64,000 nucleotides of DNA. Origin: Cycas panzhihuaensis (Eukaryota; Cycadophyta). Where the stretch lies: positions 65,975,741-66,039,740 of the forward strand of contig CM041465.1 in assembly GCA_023213395.1 (NCBI GenBank), in the 5' to 3' direction. The notes beneath the pieces were generated by a model, which did not search any database, was not told the origin of the DNA, and worked only from the letters and a program-made list of their open reading frames with translations. Positions 54,830 through 64,000 of the stretch are shown in pieces (the stretch's first letter is position 1; every line of letters begins with the position of its first letter). The position numbers and the translations under genes are program-made.

Positions 54830-55240
54830 TTGACCAAGTATGAAATATCGGGTTCTTCGCTGGTACATTGCACATTGACTATCCCTATCTATCCCCATAG
54901 TATCCTGCTTGAAGCCAATATCTGTGTAGAATCTCTATAACCAAACTACTTCCTTGCATGCATGAGTGGTTGCTATATACTTTGTTTTCATTGTAAAAGG
55001 TGTCAGAACTTACTATATTTTACTCATTTAGCTGATTGCACCACCATATAGAGTAAAGGCATACCCATTATTATTAAGATCTCTAGCCCAATCAATATCA
55101 ACAAATCCTCTCAAGTTCACTATTCCACTCTCCATGGGATCTCCTTGGTAGCAAATTCCATAGTTTGATATACCTCGTAGATACTTAAAAATCCTTTTCA
55201 TATCCACTTAATGCTCCTTGCTTAAATTTGGAATATACCT
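54830..55240 (-). pseudogene. Element E RNase H
   Basis: The minus strand shows LRGFVDIDWARDLNNNGYAF near 55112-55055, the copia RNase H opening (usual A-D-W-A-G-D). The domain precedes the 3' LTR by about 200 bp. Further conserved blocks are hard to see past 54960. It is clearly non-functional. Confidence 0.55.
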
Positions 55241-56342
55241 GCTAACTACTCCCACTACATGGGTAATATCTAGTAAAGTGCAAACTGTCACATACATTAG
55301 GCTACCAACAACACTAGCATAAGGGATAAATATCATATCTTCAAATTCTTGGTAAGTCTTTGGCTATAATTTAGTTAATAATTTTAAACTAATAGGAAGA
55401 GAATTATTAACTAGTTTATTATCTTGTAACCTGAACCATTGTAATATCATCTTAATGTACTACCTTTGGCTAAGCCAAATATTTTTATTTCTCTTATACC
55501 TTTTAATCTCAATATCCAAAATAAAATATGTAGTACCAAGTTCTTTCATCTTAAAATAAGATGCCAATTAGCCTTTTACAAGTTAGTTTATTTCTGTATT
55601 GTTACCAACTAAAAATATATCATTAACATATATAACCAAAATAATAAAGTGATCACCAACCTGCTTATAATAAACATAATGATATGTTTTTCTATGCATA
55701 AATCCATCTCCCAATATATATAAATCAAACTTTTTATACCACATCTTTGGTGAATGTTTTAAGCCATATAATTACTTCTTCAACTTATATATCATATTTT
55801 CCTTCCTTGCAACTTTAAACCCTTTATGTGATAATATATAAATTTCTTCCTCAAGGTTTCCATAAAAGAATGTAGTCTTCACATCTATTTGATCTACCTC
55901 AAGGTTATAGGAAGTTACTACAACTAATAAAAATCTAATTAAATCTTCCCTAACAATAAGAGAAAATACCTCACCAAAATTTATTCCCTTGACCTAGGAA
56001 TAGCCCTTTCTTACCAAGCTAGCCTTATACTTTTCCATAATATCATCTACCCGAAATTTCTTCTTAAAGATCCATTTATTATTAACAAGTTTTCTACCAT
56101 CAATTAGATCCACCAAGTCTTATATATATTTTTTGTCCAAGGTAATCATTTCTTCTTCTACGGTCTTCTTCTAGAGTTTACTCTCTTTTGACCCTAGAGA
56201 CTCTCAAATAGTACCTAGATTATCATCTATAATAGATAAAATGAAATAGGAGTGATGAAAGTCTTTACGAATATACTTGTTAAGCTATCTTCTCTCATAA
56301 GTTGATTTCCTTAATATGTAGGCTTCTTGAGGTTGAGCTACG
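55241..56342 (-). pseudogene. Element E reverse transcriptase
   Basis: The minus strand from about 56155 has KYIQDLVDLIDGRKLVNNKW, FRVDDIMEKYKASLVRKGYS, then VDQIDVKTTFFYGNLEEEIY and KLKK-stop-LYGLKHSPKMW. The active site at about 55650-55610 reads LVIYVNDIFLVGN, so YVDD has become YVND, a loss of the first catalytic Asp by one G-to-A change. GSLMYVTVCTLLDITH follows near 55295. It is a copia RT by all these blocks. Confidence 0.75.
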
Positions 56343-57226
56343 TCTATAATTAGTCCTTTCTCTTTAGCTAACTTATATTATGATGCAGAATCTTTTTCCC
56401 TTACCTCAAATTATACTTTCTTGGAGTCTTTATCCTTTGGTTCTTTATCCTACTTTAGAGACTTGAACTCCTATCTAAAGACAACATCATGACTATATAT
56501 AAATTTTTGTGTTTCAAGGTTGTAAAGCTTGTATTCTTTAACACCATCACCATAGTAATGAAAATAGTCTTTTACACTTTAAAATCAAGCTTAGTTCTCT
56601 ATTATTTAGGAACATCTATAAAAGCTTCATAACAAATAACTTTAAGATGACCAAGAGATGGTTTCTTACTAGACCATACTTCTTCAAGTGTTTTATACAC
56701 TAAAGTAATCATTGCCGATCTATTTATTAGGTAGCTTATAGTCATCATAGCCTTAGCCCAAAATTTCTTCTCTAAACTAGTACCTCTATAATTAGTCCTT
56801 TCTCTTTAGCTAACTTATATTATGATGCAGAATCTTTTTCCCTTACCTCAAATTATACTTTCTTGGAGTCTTTATCCTTTGGTTCTTTATCCCACTTTAG
56901 AGACTTGAACTCCTATCTAAAGACAACATCATGACTATATATAACTTTTTGTGTTTCAAGGTTGTAAAGCTTGTATTCTTTAACACCATCACCATAGTAA
57001 TGAAAATAGTCTTTTATACTTTAAAATCAAGCTTAGTTCTCTATTATTTAGGAACATCTATAAAAGATTCATAACAAAAAACTTTAAGATGACCAAGAGA
57101 TGGTTTCTTACTAGACCATACTTCTTCAAGTGTTTTATACACTAAAGTAATCATTGCCGATCTATTTATCAGGTAGCTTATAGTCGTCATAGCCTTAGCC
57201 CAAAATTTCTTCTCTAAACTAGTAGC
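56343..57226 (-). repeat. 442-bp tandem duplication in element E pol
   Basis: Bases 56343-56784 and 56785-57226 are near-identical copies (offset 442, a few differences). The second copy continues into the integrase coding region; the first is a repeat of the C-terminal integrase and linker. This arose after the element's insertion. Confidence 0.88.
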
Positions 57227-57870
57227 ACTAAGCATATTCCTTAATCTCTCAAGAAAGGTCATGTTCATCCTTTTAGTAACTCTATTCTATTATGGTATAT
57301 AAGAAATTATTTTCCACCTTTCTATCCCACACTACTTACAAAACTGCTCAAACTCCTTTGAGAAAAACTCACATCCATTATTAGTACTCAGTATCTTGAT
57401 TCACTTGTTACTCTAATTCTTGACCAATGCCTTGAATTCTTTAAATTTATTGAAGACCTTAAATTTCTAGTTGAGAAAGTATAACCATGTCTTTCTTGAG
57501 AAATCATCTATAAATGAGATAAAGTATTTAAACCTACCCAATGAGGATACATCAACAAGTACAAAAACATTGTTATGTACTAATTATAGAATATACTTTG
57601 CTCTCATTGAGCTTGAAGGAAAACTGGCCTGATTTTATTTGCCATATATATAATGGTCATAGAAATCAAAATCAAATGAGCCATTAACTCCAAAGATGTA
57701 TTCTACCACACCTTTAGAGAATAAATCATGAAGGCCTTTCTCTCCAATATGGCCCAATCTCTAATGCCATAATGTACTTTTACTAGTAAGTGATATTTAG
57801 GTCCTACATATATTATTGTTGTTTTGTGTAATAGCTAGCATACATCATGCTTACATTAAGCTTGTATAGT
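57227..57870 (-). pseudogene. Element E integrase
   Basis: The segment NRVTKRMNMTFLERLRNML (57275 down to about 57219) is typical of copia integrase and continues with WAKAMTTISYLINRSAM; the usual Glu of the catalytic core reads Lys. Upstream are FISFIDDFSRKTWLYFLN, and ILSTNNGCEFFSKEF in place of RTDNG, so a second catalytic Asp is Asn. The GAG-pre-integrase region LWHWRLGHIGEKGLHDLF is at about 57785-57730. Stops are scattered. The C-terminal end lies within the duplicated block to the left. Confidence 0.75.
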
Positions 57871-58300
57871 GTTCTAAATCAAACCCTTTTTTTCTAATGC
57901 TAATTCTCCTTAAACCATTTTATAATTATCTTTATTGAAAATCATTTTTATTTCTACATCACATAATTGACTAATAGACAATAGAATCATAGCCAAGCTA
58001 GGAATATAACTCACATCAGGGATAGTTTTAAGCCTTCTATCCCTAAATTGACCCTTCACTTTTCTATGACCAATAATTTTATAAGGGAAATAATCACCAA
58101 GAAATACTTTATCCCCATCAATACTTTTATATTCACAAAACCACTCCCTTTTGAGAGCAACATGAAGTGAAGAACCAAAATTAATTAATTAAGACTCTAC
58201 ATTTGATAACTTACCTAAGGTTGCTAAACAAACATCACCATCGGCTTCATTAGAGGCTTTTGCTACCATGGAAGGAGTAGCTTTAAGTGACTTTTTCTTT
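57871..58300 (-). pseudogene. Element E protease
   Basis: On the minus strand near 58195-58120 the sequence reads stop-LINFGSSLHVALKREWFCEY, then DGDKVFLGDYFPY. This is the copia protease active-site region (W-L-I-D-S-G-A-S), with Trp changed to stop and Asp to Asn. KGQFRDRRLKTIPDVSYIPS follows near 58045-57990, another conserved block. It cannot be active. Confidence 0.7.
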
Positions 58301-59066
58301 TCAACTTTGACTGAACATTGGCTCCTCAAATAGCCAACTTCCCACATCTCTAACATACCAAGGGGCCTCTGCCTAGAGATTTGGATTTTCCTCTAGATTT
58401 TGGTTGTTTATTCCTAGACCTTTGTTAGTCATGATCTAATATTCGACCTCTTATCACTAATGCTTATTTTGAATAACCTTCAAAAGATTTTTAGCTTATC
58501 TCTTTTGATAATAGGGTGGTAACAATATTATCAAGTTTCAGGGTGGTAACCGTCATGCTATTAATCGTCACCATAAGATTATCCTAGGAATAATGAAGCA
58601 AATATAATAGGGCAATTCACTTATCTTCTTTAGATATTATTATCCCAATTGAAACAAGCTAGCTCACCATGGTGTTAAATATGGTGAGATGATCTATAAC
58701 TATATCTCCATGACTCATCATAAGTTAATACAATTTTTTTTGAAAAAATAACTTATTAAGTGGGGACTTAATCTAATATAGAGCCCATAACTTCTTCCAT
58801 AAATCATTGGCCATAAACTCCATGGTAATGTTTAACAACATCATGTATGAAAAGCATAACCTTATCAAACTAATTACTTTTTTATCAAGATTCTTCTAAT
58901 CTTCATCATCCATATTTACAGATTGTGTTCTTGCTATAATAATCCATTGATCCTTCTTGATGACAATATCTTCCATCTTTAACTTCCATAACTCAAATTT
59001 CTAGCCATTGAACTTTTTAATCTCTGTATTCATAGTGCTTGCCATGATCTTCACATTCAAGTTCAT
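58301..59066 (-). pseudogene. Element E gag
   Basis: An ATG (59045, with another in frame at 59066) opens MASTMNTEIKKFNG, then FELWKLKMEDIVIKKDQW, the N-terminal pattern of plant copia gag. Capsid-like sequence runs to about 58720 with several stops. A decayed zinc knuckle MWEVGYLRSQC lies near 58345-58310. It is next to the PBS, with a short leader of about 50 bases. Confidence 0.7.
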
Positions 59067-59117
59067 CAAACAAGGCTCCCACTCACCAAATGACTTCTTA
59101 CAAAACTAAAACCCTTA

Positions 59118-59129
59118 GCTCTAATACCA
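59118..59129 (-). promoter_or_regulatory. Element E primer binding site (initiator-Met type)
   Basis: The minus strand reads TGGTATTAGAGC, the initiator-Met complement with one C-to-T change, two bases inside the LTR. Confidence 0.85.
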
Positions 59130-59131
59130 AA

Positions 59132-59295
59132 TAAAGAGAAAATATAATAGTAGAAGTAATGTATTAATAGAACTCTAAATCACGCAAAGAGAAAATGTCA
59201 TAAACAAACTAAGCACATAATAAAGAATGCTAGGAGATTTAGGTCTAATCATAGACCTTTTATTAATCTGAGCAACATCTAAAGAATTACAGAGA
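59132..59295 (-). repeat. Element E 5' LTR, inner part
   Basis: The 164 bp match 47118-47281 with no gap. The LTR is broken here by element G; AGAGA at 59291-59295 is the presumed target-site duplication of G. Confidence 0.85.
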
Positions 59296-59744
59296 TGTTT
59301 CCCAGCTTCTGGGAATGGATACAGGGTGCTTGACTTAGGTAAGTGCAGGTATGCTTCTCACCTTGTTGATTGTTTTCTTTTGTGATGAATGTATGTTTGC
59401 ATGTTTTGAACTCGTAGATGATCTTATTGTCATCTACACCAATCTAGCCTATGATGACTATAGCGGGGGCATACTCCCAGTGAGTGTGACACCCCAGTGG
59501 TTGTTTCACTTCTCACATTCAGCCCTACTCGCCTCAAGACCCACTTAGCTCATGTCATCTTTGCCCATATGACGACCTGTCGTTGTTTGGTGGACTTGTC
59601 ATGTCTTTTAAGTCATATTTTTACTCTTGTGACTTATTTGCTAGCTTGTCTACCTCCTGGTAGGTGGCCCTGCCCCCCTGCCGGCCTCCTTGGTCATTGG
59701 CCCATAGCCTAGGCTGGCTGGTTGGGCCAGTTTTGGCCTTTAGT

Positions 59745-59808
59745 GCACCGCCACAGATTTCGCGGTACTGCGATATTTACAATAGTATCGCGATATTTAC
59801 GGCGGTGC
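59745..59808. repeat. U3 hairpin of element G
   Basis: GCACCGCC (59745-59752) pairs with GGCGGTGC (59801-59808). Between them CGCGGTACTGCGATATTTAC and a related copy TCGCGATATTTAC repeat. Equivalent palindromes occur in the other LTRs. Confidence 0.65.
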
Positions 59809-59905
59809 GACTGTCTCAGTTTATTTTTCAAAATCTGTCATGGCAATTCTTGCATTTATTACAGAATTTCCACATGTCTCATAACTTAAGTCACCGCCAA
59901 CTGCA

Positions 59906-59943
59906 CCCTAATCGCTTGTTTAGGGTTTGGGCTGGGTATTTAA
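59906..59943 (+). promoter_or_regulatory. LTR core promoter: telomere-motif pair plus TATA-like box (element G)
   Basis: CCCTAA (59906-59911) and TTAGGG (59920-59925) flank TCGCTTGT, and TATTTAA follows at 59937. The arrangement parallels the promoter of element A at 8743-8780. Confidence 0.5.
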
Positions 59944-62027
59944 GTCTTCCCTAAGTCATTTTTAGGGATCTTTTTGCTTATTTTTGGAAGGATCTCAAGG
60001 GAAACGTCCTGTTCTCTGCTATTCTCTACTGCTCCACTACTGATCCAGGACCTACTATCATTCTCTAGCACCCAGCTCTCCTTTGGCATGGCTGAGACAT
60101 CTTCCCAGCCTCTTGCACACCTTAAAGAGGGCCTCTTTGGGGAGATTCCAGCACTTCCTTACCTGGGCAGCCATCAAGCATACTCAAGTGCAGGTTTTCC
60201 TTCAGCCACATTAGCAGGGGCTCTATACCTGCTGTTCCATAGTCCTTTTGTAGGTTTCTTAGCCTTCCATTAGTAGTTCTTGACAAAGGCAAACGCCTCC
60301 CTTCTTCTCCACAGATATTTGTTGGTTTAGGGTCCTCTCTTGTCTAATTTATACCCAGGTTTGCATGTGATTTCTAGCCTGTCTTAGCTTATTCTTTGGA
60401 GGTTGTTTCTTGTCTTGTTTTGGACTGTTTTTCCCTACTGCTAGGGCCTTTTTTCCTGCGTTTCCTGCCCAGGACAGTGGCCAAAAGGAAATACACAAGT
60501 TTTGGGATAGAGCTGGGTGGATTTCATACCACCTTCCATGCTCCTTAAGAGGCTTTCTGCCCTCCAAACCTTCCCTTTTGCCCCGTGCTGCTCTTGGGAG
60601 TGAAACAAGGGTTTGATAGGCCATTTCCAACTATTGAAATTAGCGTTAACACTCATTGCAACCCTAGTTTAAGGGCTTGTACCTTGATCTGGACAACTCA
60701 CATAAGCCCCAACTACTTGTCCCTTACTTAACTTCGCTCTTGGCAACCCAACTTGCTTCCCATAGTACTCTAGTTTGCTGTAGATCTCTTTGAGCCTTTT
60801 TGGACCCTTGTTGCCTCTATTTCCAACCTTCTTGCATAGCCATACCCTCGCTACCTTGTGTCTCTTTGAGGGCGGGTAGGGTTACTCCTTGCGGGAGGTG
60901 GGCCACTCTGACGCTTACTGACTTACCCATCATTTATGTGGTTAGTTTTTTTATAATTTATCATTACAATATTGAATACTAACATATATGTGTAGAGGTT
61001 TATACTTGTTTCATACCTATATATATTGTTAGGATCCTCTATTGTGTTGTTAGCACCCTTTCTCTGGAAAGGGATACTCCCATTTACTTGCAGGTATACG
61101 AAGGAAGCAAAGGATCCATTCCTTTTGCTTTCTCTCACGGGTAAGTGCTTTTGCTTACATTTTATTTCAGTATTTCAGTTATTGCTATTATTTTGTCCTT
61201 TTCTCCTTTCTTGGCACTCTAGTACTATTTATAGGGAAGGTAAGGAAGCCCCACGCTTCGTTCTACTGTAACCCTTCTCGTTCGCCATACTTCATGGAGC
61301 AACTTTGGATACCTCATGGGAATGCCGCCACTTCAATCGTGTCTCTATTCCAGGTACTTGCTCATGCTCTACTTTATTTCCTTTTCTTTAAAGGACTTTT
61401 ATACGATAGTAATTAACTCATGTGAAAGGAAAAGGGTAATTAACTTTATTTCTTGATTTGTATTCCATTTGTTATATTTCTCACATTATATCCATTGTAG
61501 GAAAAGGTCTTAGGAAGTCTCCCCTTCTTGCCTTTTCCCCTTCGCCTTGCAAACTCCCTCCTTGTCTCATTGACTTGCTTTGCTTGGTTAGTTTGCTTGC
61601 ATATGTCATAGCCCTTTCTCTTTGATTGTTCCTTTCACCTTTCCTCAGTCTTTTCTCGCCTAGCTGAGTAACCAAGAAGATCTTATTCATAGGTTACTTG
61701 CTTGCCTATCCTTTTCTTGTTTCCCTTTGCCGTAGGGAAACCCTTGAAGGGTTTTCTCCTTTCCCTTTCGGCCATCCAAAGGTGGGAGGATCCTTCTTCT
61801 AGGTCTACTTGGGCTTATATTTGGCCTCCTCTCTTCTCGTTTGAAGTAGGGAACCACCTCCAGGTAGTTAGGTATCATCCGCAGGTCTCAAACTCGCACT
61901 CCGGTGCACGGGGTGCCCTGCGTGATATTTTCCTTACTCGTAGGTCCTTATCTACACTCAATAGCACTGTTGATTGCCCTTGTTATCCCTACTCAGTTAG
62001 GTAGCTATCCCATAGACGCTCATCCAT

Positions 62028-62045
62028 TGGTGACCATATTGGGGA
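62028..62045 (+). promoter_or_regulatory. Element G primer binding site
   Basis: TGGTGACCATATTGGGGA begins one spacer base after the LTR, the same arrangement as in element B. Confidence 0.75.
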
Positions 62046-62193
62046 TCTACTAGTAAGGGAGCTAGTCTCTGCTCTTTTCTATTGGTATCACTACCTCTTC
62101 GTAGTTCTCTCCCACTTCGTTCTCTTCGTTGGGTAGCCCCCAACGTGTGCTTTTATCACCCTTTCTTTCTCTTACTGTGTAGGTTACCCTTAT

Positions 62194-64000
62194 ATGCAAT
62201 GCTTCTCTCATCGCTTACGTGGTCTACCTCCATTGTTAGAAGATTCCGGGTATCATCCTCTTCCTTCATCAGATTATGATTCGACTATGGAGGGATACCC
62301 TTCCAATTGGGACTACCACACTTCAGCCTTGGGAACTCATGAGTTTCCCTCTTCTATTCTGGGATCCACCCAAGAGGGTGATGATCCTATTTACTACCTG
62401 GGTGACCAACATCACCCACTTGACATCCATCCCTCTACCCATGCGGTAGAAGGATCCTTTCCTCTTGAGATTTACCACTTAGTTGGTGATTCTTGTGAGG
62501 AACGCCCCAAGGGATCTACTTCATTTGAGATCCCATCTACCTCTTACAAGCATGTAGATACCCCTCCCATCGATGTGGTTGAAGCTTTTAATGAGTGCCA
62601 TCGTGCTGCTCATTTTAAACCATGTCCTAGATGGTTTGAAGATGCTTTTCGTGGAGGAGCCTCCTCTTTGTCTGCTCCTCCCATGCTTTCTTCATCCTCA
62701 TCTACTCCTCCTGCAATAACCAATCCTTTCGTGCCTACACATGCATCCCACTCCTTCCCTATTGCTGTTGCGGGGACGTATGTTGCACCTTCTATCCCTT
62801 GCCAAGGTCCTAGTCCTTCAGGACCTTCCCGCAGTATATCCTTCCCTCAACTAAAAGTTAGCATACCTGTTCCTAGCCAAAGTAATGTGCCATCTCCCAA
62901 TGTGGCACATTCTTTCCCTAGTAGGCCTACCAGTCTTACTAACCCTCGAGCCATTGTCATGTGGGATCCACTCCCACACACCCTCAAAATCAATCTGTTG
63001 GTATTTCCTTTTACGTCCCCCAAGGGCATACTTCTCAACCTTGGGGGAAGGGTAGAGGGAACCACCTCCCAACTTATGGTGTGGATCCACTATATCCATA
63101 TGGGATTGCCCCACCTACGGGTGGCCCATATGGGCAAAACCCAGTGCCACATCCTCCTTTTTCGTCATCTAGCACAATCCCTTTCGTCATGCCTTCGCAA
63201 GGGAACCTGACTCCCTTCCAAGGAACTTATCCTCAAGCCCCCTTCCAACAAGAGGCGTTTCCTCAAGGAGGTATGGGTATGCCACCCCCGTTTGCTCCTT
63301 GCTCACTACCTACTATATCATTCGTCGATCCTGTGGTCCAGGCAAGGGCATGTCCCTTCATGGACTATAGATCAACACCTTTATCCATTGAGGCATTAAG
63401 GACTAATCTGCCGCCTCATCCTCTTGAAGTTCCTAGATTTAACAGAACTTTGTCGCAGGATCTAGCTAAATACGTGCGTAGTTTTTCTATGGTGTGTATA
63501 GACTACTGGGCTTACAACCATATCCTAATGAAATTGTTTCCATGATCATTGTAGGGTGATGCCCATAAATGGTTTTATCACCTCCCTGCCCACTCTATTT
63601 TTTCATTCCAGCAATTGGTGGATGAGTTCATCAACTACTTTGATGTAGCCCATCCATTCGAGAGTGGAATGAAATCCCTCTTATCACTCAAACAAGGTCA
63701 CGATGAGATGAATCATGACTTTGTGAGATGATTCCATGATTTGCTTCACTTCACTAAGGCTACGTTGCCCGAGGAGTTGAAGAGAGATCTTTTCGTTAAC
63801 GCACTTCATCTTGAAGTATATGTGGAAGTCCTTAAAATGGGGGCAACCACATGCGACTCCGTGATCACCAAGTGCTTAACTTTAGAGGCTATTGAGATCC
63901 AAGCCGAACTCAAGAAGCCTCTCAAGCCCTCACAATGACGTGAGGCACCACCTTCAACCAAAGATACTAAACCTTCACAACCCACCAGGTCTTCCTCTCA
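62194..64000 (+). pseudogene. Element G gag, to the window end
   Basis: The ATG at 62194 opens a frame that runs, without a stop, 338 codons to 63210. The 31 codons before MEGYPSNWDYHTS are in the same frame as in element B, which supports this start. A frameshift near 62960 moves the family sequence to the next frame (62961-63545), with VDPLYPYGIAPPTGGPYGQ, FMDYRSTPLSIEALRTNLPP and YWAYNHILMKLFP. Capsid-like sequence continues with PAHSIFSFQQLVDEFINYF and LPEELKRDLFVNALHLEV, broken by TGA at 63543 and 63728. The frame lies ready to continue past the window. Confidence 0.8.

Larger units (their letters stand above)
47118..59295 (-). mobile_element. Element E: Ty1/copia retrotransposon, split by F and by G
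   Basis: Reading leftward from about 59295: 5' LTR start, PBS (initiator-Met type), gag, protease, integrase, RT, RNase H, polypurine tract and 3' LTR. Chromovirus F lies within the 3' LTR (47512-54517 with its target-site duplication) and gypsy element G interrupts the 5' LTR at 59296. The first 164 bp of the two LTRs align without a gap (47118-47281 and 59132-59295). Many stops and a 442-bp internal duplication mark it as dead. The right end lies beyond the window. Confidence 0.85.
59296..62026 (+). repeat. Element G 5' LTR (2731 bp)
   Basis: It begins TGTTTCCCAGCTTCTGGGAA and ends ACGCTCATCCA. It has a perfect GCACCGCC/GGCGGTGC hairpin (59745-59808), a CCCTAA/TTAGGG pair (59906-59925), TATTTAA at 59937-59943 and GGGAAGGTAAGGAAGCC at 61234. 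Confidence 0.87.
59296..64000 (+). mobile_element. Element G: Tat-like Ty3/gypsy element, 5' part
   Basis: It consists of a complete 5' LTR, a PBS and a gag that reaches the window edge, all homologous to elements A, B and C. The gag is the best preserved of the family here. The 3' part lies outside the window, so whether it carries the antisense PMD gene and detached RNase H cannot be seen. Confidence 0.88.

Noticed and set aside
56343-57226. Two separate copia elements in series
   Set aside because: The repeated part is only 442 bp of one pol region with no LTR between, so it is a tandem duplication within one element.
1-64000. tRNA, rRNA, CRISPR arrays or bacterial-type operons
   Set aside because: None were seen. 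The tRNA-like stretches are primer binding sites, and the direct repeats are LTRs or local duplications.

Overview
This window is plant nuclear DNA made almost entirely of nested, decayed LTR retrotransposons. I recognise no intact host gene, tRNA, rRNA or CRISPR array. The plant origin is inferred from three things. The Ty3/gypsy elements have very long (about 2.7-3.3 kb) LTRs, a Tat-like pol and an extra RNase H. One element carries an antisense plant mobile domain (PMD) gene. Copia elements, a chromovirus and a 302-bp TRIM, all primed by initiator-Met tRNA, sit alongside them. The density of nesting suggests a large, repeat-rich seed-plant genome; I cannot name the species.

Layout, left to right. 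Element A (1-10801, plus) is the 3' part of a Tat-like gypsy element: protease tail, RT, RNase H, integrase, an antisense PMD gene, a separate RNase H ORF, polypurine tract and 3' LTR. Element B (10802-25342, plus) is a second member of the same family. Only the last 215 bp of its 5' LTR is present, directly against A, so A probably sits inside B's 5' LTR. About 2.7 kb of AT-rich sequence follows (25343-28028). Element C (28029-46829, plus; TSD GTAAC) is an older, AT-rich relative. It has lost everything from integrase to the middle of its 3' LTR, and contains copia element D (31938-39543, minus; TSD ACACT) and a TRIM (42055-42356; TSD TAGGG). After 0.3 kb of AT-rich flank comes copia element E (47118 to at least 59295, minus). 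Its 3' LTR is split by chromovirus F (47512-54512, plus; TSD CAAAC), and its 5' LTR is interrupted by element G (59296 to the window end, plus), a third Tat-like member with 5' LTR, PBS and gag.

How the parts work together. In the A/B/C/G family the sense transcript would start near a TATA box about 640-675 bp into the LTR and be primed for reverse transcription at the PBS 1 nt past the LTR. It would encode Gag, protease, RT, RNase H and integrase. Downstream of integrase the A and B copies share two additions: an antisense gene with a PMD and a C-terminal coiled coil, with recognisable splice signals in A, and a sense 140-codon RNase H ORF just before the polypurine tract. This cargo arrangement is the most unusual thing in the window. 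All copies are inactive, with many stop codons, most of them explicable by C-to-T or G-to-A change at probably methylated sites.
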